From: an uncultured Oscillospiraceae bacterium | GTDB lineage: Bacteria > Bacillota_A > Clostridia > Oscillospirales > Oscillospiraceae | Length of the DNA: 7,793 nt | Assembly: GCA_910579155.1 (NCBI GenBank) | Contig: CAJTTS010000135.1 | Coordinates: forward strand, 1-7,793 | Reading direction: 5' to 3' | In this document: positions 5,375 through 7,793 of the stretch, piece after piece | Numbering within the stretch: the first letter of the stretch is position 1 | Layout: every line of letters starts with the position of its first letter | The notes under the pieces: model-generated | Seen by the model: only the letters and a program-made list of their open reading frames with translations | The model's database searches: none | Told to the model about the DNA's origin: nothing | Made by a program: the position numbers and the translations under genes

Positions 5375-7010
5375 AGTGATGGCCCGGCTGATTGGGCTGG
5401 TGAAGCCACTGGCGGGATTTATGGCCCTTGCCATCCTCATGGGGCTGGCGGGACACCTGTGCGCCGCGTTCATCACCGTTTTCGGCGGCTATGCCGTCCT
5501 GTCCGTTCTGGGCTTCGGCGCACCGCTGGGGCTGATGGCGCTGTTTCTCTGCATGGGGGCCTTTGCCCTGCTGCGGGGTATCCTGCGGTACGCCGAGCAG
5601 GCCTGCAACCACTTCATCGCCTTCAAGCTGCTGGCCCTCATCCGGGACAGGGTGTTCCGGGCCCTGCGGCGGCTGTGTCCCGCCAAGCTGGAGGGCCGGG
5701 ACCGGGGCGACCTCATCGCTGTCATCACCTCGGACATCGAGCTGCTGGAGGTGTTCTACGCCCACACCATCTCTCCCATCGCCATCGCGGCCCTGTTCAC
5801 CGCCGTTTTGTGCGCCTTGATCGGCTCCTTCCACCCGGTGCTGGGCCTGCTGGCCCTGGCGGCCTACGTCACAGTGGGCGTTATCCTGCCGCTGGCGGTG
5901 TCCCGGCTCAGCGGGGACAATGGGCTGAGGCTCCGCACCCAGGCCGGAGAGCTGAGCGCCTTTGTGCTGGACAGCCTGCGGGGGCTGCCGGAGATCATCC
6001 AGTACGGCCAGGGCGAAAAACGCCTGGAGGAGATGGACGCCCGCACCAGTGCCCTGTCTGTGGATGAGGGGCGGATGAAGCGCACCGCCGGCCTGGGCAT
6101 GGCCGCGGCCAACACGGTGATCCTGGCTTTTGACCTGGCCATGCTGCTGGCCTCGGCGGCGCTGTACCGGGCGGGGGCGGTGGACTTTGACGGGGCGCTC
6201 CTACCCGCCCTGGCCCTGATGAGTTCCTTCGGGCCCTGTGTGGCCCTGGCCAACCTGGGCAGCACCCTGCAAAGTACCTTCGCCGCCGGGAACCGGGTGC
6301 TGGACATCCTGGACGAATCCCCGGTGGTGGGGGAGGTGACGGGACGGGATCCGGTGGTCTTCTCCGGCGCGGAGACCGAGAACGTCAGCTTCTCCTACGG
6401 CAGCGAAACCGTTCTGGACGGCATTTCCGTGGAGGTGCCGGAGCATGCCGTCGTGGGCATCGTGGGCCGGAGCGGCAGTGGCAAATCCACCCTGCTGAAG
6501 CTGTTCATGCGGTTCTGGGCGGCGCAGGGGGGCGCGGTACGCCTGTCCGGGGTGGACGTGGGGCGGATCAACACCTCCAATCTGCGGGATATGGAGAGCT
6601 TCGTCACCCAGGACACCCACCTGTTCCACGACAGCATCAAAAACAACCTGCGCATCGCCAGGCTGGACGCCACCGATGAGGAGATTATCGCCGCCTGCAA
6701 AAAGGCGTCCGTCCACGACTTCATCATGGCCCTGCCCCAGGGCTACGACACCCCGGTGGGCGAGCTGGGCGACACCCTGTCCGGCGGAGAGCGCCAGCGG
6801 CTGGGGCTGGCCCGGGCCTTCCTCCACGGCGGGCCGCTGATGCTGCTGGACGAACCCACCAGCAATCTGGACAGTCTCAACGAGGCGGTGATCCTCCGCT
6901 CCCTGGGGGAGGAACGGGAGGAGCGTACGGTGGTGCTGGTGTCCCACCGGCAGTCCACCATGCGTATCGCTGACCGGGTGTACAGCGTGGAGAACGGGAG
7001 GATGAGCTGA
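5352..7010 (+). CDS. CydC-like ABC transporter half-subunit (fused membrane and ATP-binding domains)
   Basis: A 552-residue partner of the preceding protein. The frame is open further upstream, but the ATG at 5352 has GGGAGGG (5337-5343) 8 nt before it; an ATG at 5379 (MARLIGLVK) is the main alternative. The membrane domain carries CydC-like features (LLRGILRYAEQ, then GDLIAVITSDIELLEVFY). ATPase motifs: Walker A GRSGSGKST (372-380), Q-loop Q420, signature LSGGE (476-480), Walker B LMLLDEP (D500, E501), H-loop H532. Both nucleotide-binding sites of the presumed heterodimer thus look catalytically complete. General names such as CydDC-family, amino-acid or siderophore-type (YbtP/Q, IrtA/B) exporter or importer would also fit at this level of similarity. 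No cydAB oxidase genes are in the window, so a cytochrome-bd assembly role is not supported by context. Confidence 0.9.
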   Translation: MRRRSGFEVMARLIGLVKPLAGFMALAILMGLAGHLCAAFITVFGGYAVLSVLGFGAPLGLMALFLCMGAFALLRGILRYAEQACNHFIAFKLLALIRDRVFRALRRLCPAKLEGRDRGDLIAVITSDIELLEVFYAHTISPIAIAALFTAVLCALIGSFHPVLGLLALAAYVTVGVILPLAVSRLSGDNGLRLRTQAGELSAFVLDSLRGLPEIIQYGQGEKRLEEMDARTSALSVDEGRMKRTAGLGMAAANTVILAFDLAMLLASAALYRAGAVDFDGALLPALALMSSFGPCVALANLGSTLQSTFAAGNRVLDILDESPVVGEVTGRDPVVFSGAETENVSFSYGSETVLDGISVEVPEHAVVGIVGRSGSGKSTLLKLFMRFWAAQGGAVRLSGVDVGRINTSNLRDMESFVTQDTHLFHDSIKNNLRIARLDATDEEIIAACKKASVHDFIMALPQGYDTPVGELGDTLSGGERQRLGLARAFLHGGPLMLLDEPTSNLDSLNEAVILRSLGEEREERTVVLVSHRQSTMRIADRVYSVENGRMS

Positions 7011-7038
7011 GTTCCTTTTTCTCGAGAGAAAAAGGAAC
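7011..7038. repeat. Perfect 28-bp palindrome between ABC gene 2 and the YgbA gene
   Basis: GTTCCTTTTTCTC (7011-7023) and GAGAAAAAGGAAC (7026-7038) are exact inverted arms of 13 bp around the dinucleotide GA. It begins directly after the TGA of the second ABC gene. It lacks a downstream T tract, so it is not a standard terminator. It may be an mRNA processing or stability hairpin that sets different levels of transporter and downstream genes, or a copy of a dispersed intergenic repeat. Confidence 0.75.
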
Positions 7039-7063
7039 CGAAAAAGAGCTTCAAACTTCTCTG

Positions 7064-7077
7064 CGCACAGATGTGCG
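7064..7077. repeat. Short palindrome CGCACA-GA-TGTGCG
   Basis: Six-bp perfect arms around GA, 25 bp downstream of the large palindrome and 25 bp before the YgbA start codon. It could be a protein-binding site or a small RNA hairpin just upstream of the ribosome binding site (GGGAGG at 7090-7095). No promoter hexamers are evident around it. Confidence 0.45.
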
Positions 7078-7102
7078 TGAATCCTTTGTGGGAGGCCGTG
7101 AG

Positions 7103-7444
7103 ATGAATAAGAGCATTGAAACCAAACGGACGCGGGAAAAGGCCATGGTGTCGGAGATGATTGCCCTTTACTGCCGGAAAAACCACCGCACAAAATCGTT
7201 GTGCCCGGACTGCGCCGCGTTGGCGGACTACGCCCGCCGGCGCAGCGACCAATGCCCCTTTATGGAGGCCAAGACCTTCTGCTCCAACTGCGCGGTGCAC
7301 TGCTACGCCCCGGAGATGCGGGAGAAGATCCGGGCGGTCATGCGGTTTTCCGGGCCGCGGATGCTGTTCCACCACCCCGCGATGGCGGTGCGCCATCTCA
7401 TTGAGACCAAAAAAGAAAAAAGACGATTGGAGTGTCGGGTATGA
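7103..7444 (+). CDS. YgbA-family protein (nitrous oxide-stimulated promoter family)
   Basis: A 113-residue soluble protein matching the small cysteine-rich YgbA family (Pfam YgbA_NO). Cysteines in conserved spacing are C24, C34-x2-C37, C51, C60-x2-C63 and C67, together with H66 and a later HHP at 90-92; such a set could hold a metal or iron-sulfur site, which is inference. The E. coli member is controlled by the nitric-oxide sensor NsrR and is linked to nitrosative stress; its biochemical role is not established. The start is the ATG at 7103 with GGGAGG 7 nt upstream; the frame is open further back to a GTG at 7073, which lacks a ribosome binding site. The stop overlaps the next start as ATGA (7441-7444), so translation is coupled. 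The presence of both in a transporter operon suggests a shared heme, iron or NO-related function. Confidence 0.85.
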   Translation: MNKSIETKRTREKAMVSEMIALYCRKNHRTKSLCPDCAALADYARRRSDQCPFMEAKTFCSNCAVHCYAPEMREKIRAVMRFSGPRMLFHHPAMAVRHLIETKKEKRRLECRV

Positions 7445-7793
7445 ACATCAAAAAAATATGCTATATCGTGCTGGGCTGCATCGGCGTGGGCCTTGGGGCG
7501 CTGGGGGCGGTACTGCCCCTGCTGCCCGCGTTCCCATTCCTGCTGCTGGCGGCCTTCTGCTTCGGCAGGAGCTCGGAAAAGCTGAACCGCTGGTTCACAG
7601 GCACGAAGCTCTATAAGGATAACCTGGAGAGCTATGTGAAGGGCCAGGGCATGACGAAAAAGGCCAAGGTGCGGATCATGATCACCGTCACCGTTCTCAT
7701 GTCCATCGGCTTTGCCATGATGCACGCCGTCCCCGTGGGGAGGATCGTGCTGGGCTGTGTGTGGGTGTTCCACATCGTGTATTTCTGCCTGGG
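7441..7793 (+). CDS. YbaN/DUF454 family inner-membrane protein (partial at window edge)
   Basis: At least 117 codons without a stop; the gene runs off the right edge, but family members are about this long, so it should be nearly complete. Two hydrophobic hairpins fit an integral membrane protein: residues about 5-43 (CYIVLGCIGVGLGALGAVLP, then FPFLLLAAFCFG) and about 80-117 (RIMITVTVLMSIGFAMM, then VWVFHIVYF). Between them lies a polar segment (SSEKLNRWFTGTKLYKDNLE) typical of YbaN. The molecular function of DUF454 is unknown. GGAG at 7429-7432 is 8 nt before the ATG, and the start overlaps the YgbA stop by 4 bp. As the last visible gene of the operon, it may assist the ABC transporter or handle its substrate, but that is inference from position. 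Confidence 0.88.
   Translation, partial: MNIKKICYIVLGCIGVGLGALGAVLPLLPAFPFLLLAAFCFGRSSEKLNRWFTGTKLYKDNLESYVKGQGMTKKAKVRIMITVTVLMSIGFAMMHAVPVGRIVLGCVWVFHIVYFCL

Noticed and set aside
3782..5476. A 564-codon open frame on the minus strand opposite the first ABC gene
   Set aside because: The plus strand has all ABC motifs. The antisense frame is rich in P, H, Q, G and R, as expected from GC-rich codon bias, and matches no fold.
6201..7193. A 330-codon minus-strand frame spanning the end of ABC gene 2 and the start of the YgbA gene
   Set aside because: It crosses two well-supported plus-strand genes and the palindrome, and its composition is that of antisense GC-rich DNA.
1..7793. CRISPR array, tRNA or rRNA genes, insertion sequences, attachment sites
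   Set aside because: No regularly spaced direct repeats, no cloverleaf or rRNA sequence, no transposase and no terminal inverted repeats with target duplications were found by eye.

Overview
The window is GC-rich, uses strong Shine-Dalgarno sequences of the GGAGG type, and packs its genes tightly. It carries conjugation genes of the kind found in integrative conjugative elements of gut Clostridia. The host is most likely an Oscillospiraceae-like Firmicute (Flavonifractor/Oscillibacter relatives). That taxonomic call is inferred from protein style and base composition; there is no marker gene.

Layout. (1) Positions 1-320, minus strand: the 5' part of a nucleotidyltransferase-fold gene with its own promoter, reading out of the window. 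(2) 404-3457, plus strand: a conjugation block with a DUF3991/TOPRIM protein, a VirD4/TraG-type coupling ATPase and a small winged-helix DNA-binding protein. It ends at a terminator-like hairpin that overlaps the last stop codon. The coupling-protein gene does not read in one frame: its membrane anchor (start at 1346) and its ATPase body are in different frames, and the change maps to a run of seven T at 1411-1417. (3) 3458-3610: a dense AT-rich control region. It has a near-consensus promoter, three copies of the same inverted repeat (GTTAG-N6-CTAAC/T), an intrinsic terminator and possibly a second weak promoter. (4) 3611 to the window end: a four-gene operon. It encodes two half-transporter ABC proteins resembling CydD and CydC (overlapping by 23 bp), then, after a 92-bp gap holding a perfect 13-bp-arm palindrome, a YgbA-family cysteine-rich protein and a YbaN/DUF454 membrane protein (ATGA overlap, cut by the window edge).

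How they fit together. The first block is mobile-element machinery. The second looks like regulated cargo sitting inside or beside it. A CydDC-like heterodimeric ABC transporter next to a YgbA protein (family named for nitrosative-stress-linked regulation) and a YbaN protein suggests a role in heme, thiol, iron or nitrosative-stress physiology. The substrate cannot be read from sequence. The three TTAG-N6-CTAA sites match the half-site spacing of DtxR/IdeR-type metalloregulators, which makes iron control the leading but unproven idea. No regulator gene for these sites is visible in the window.
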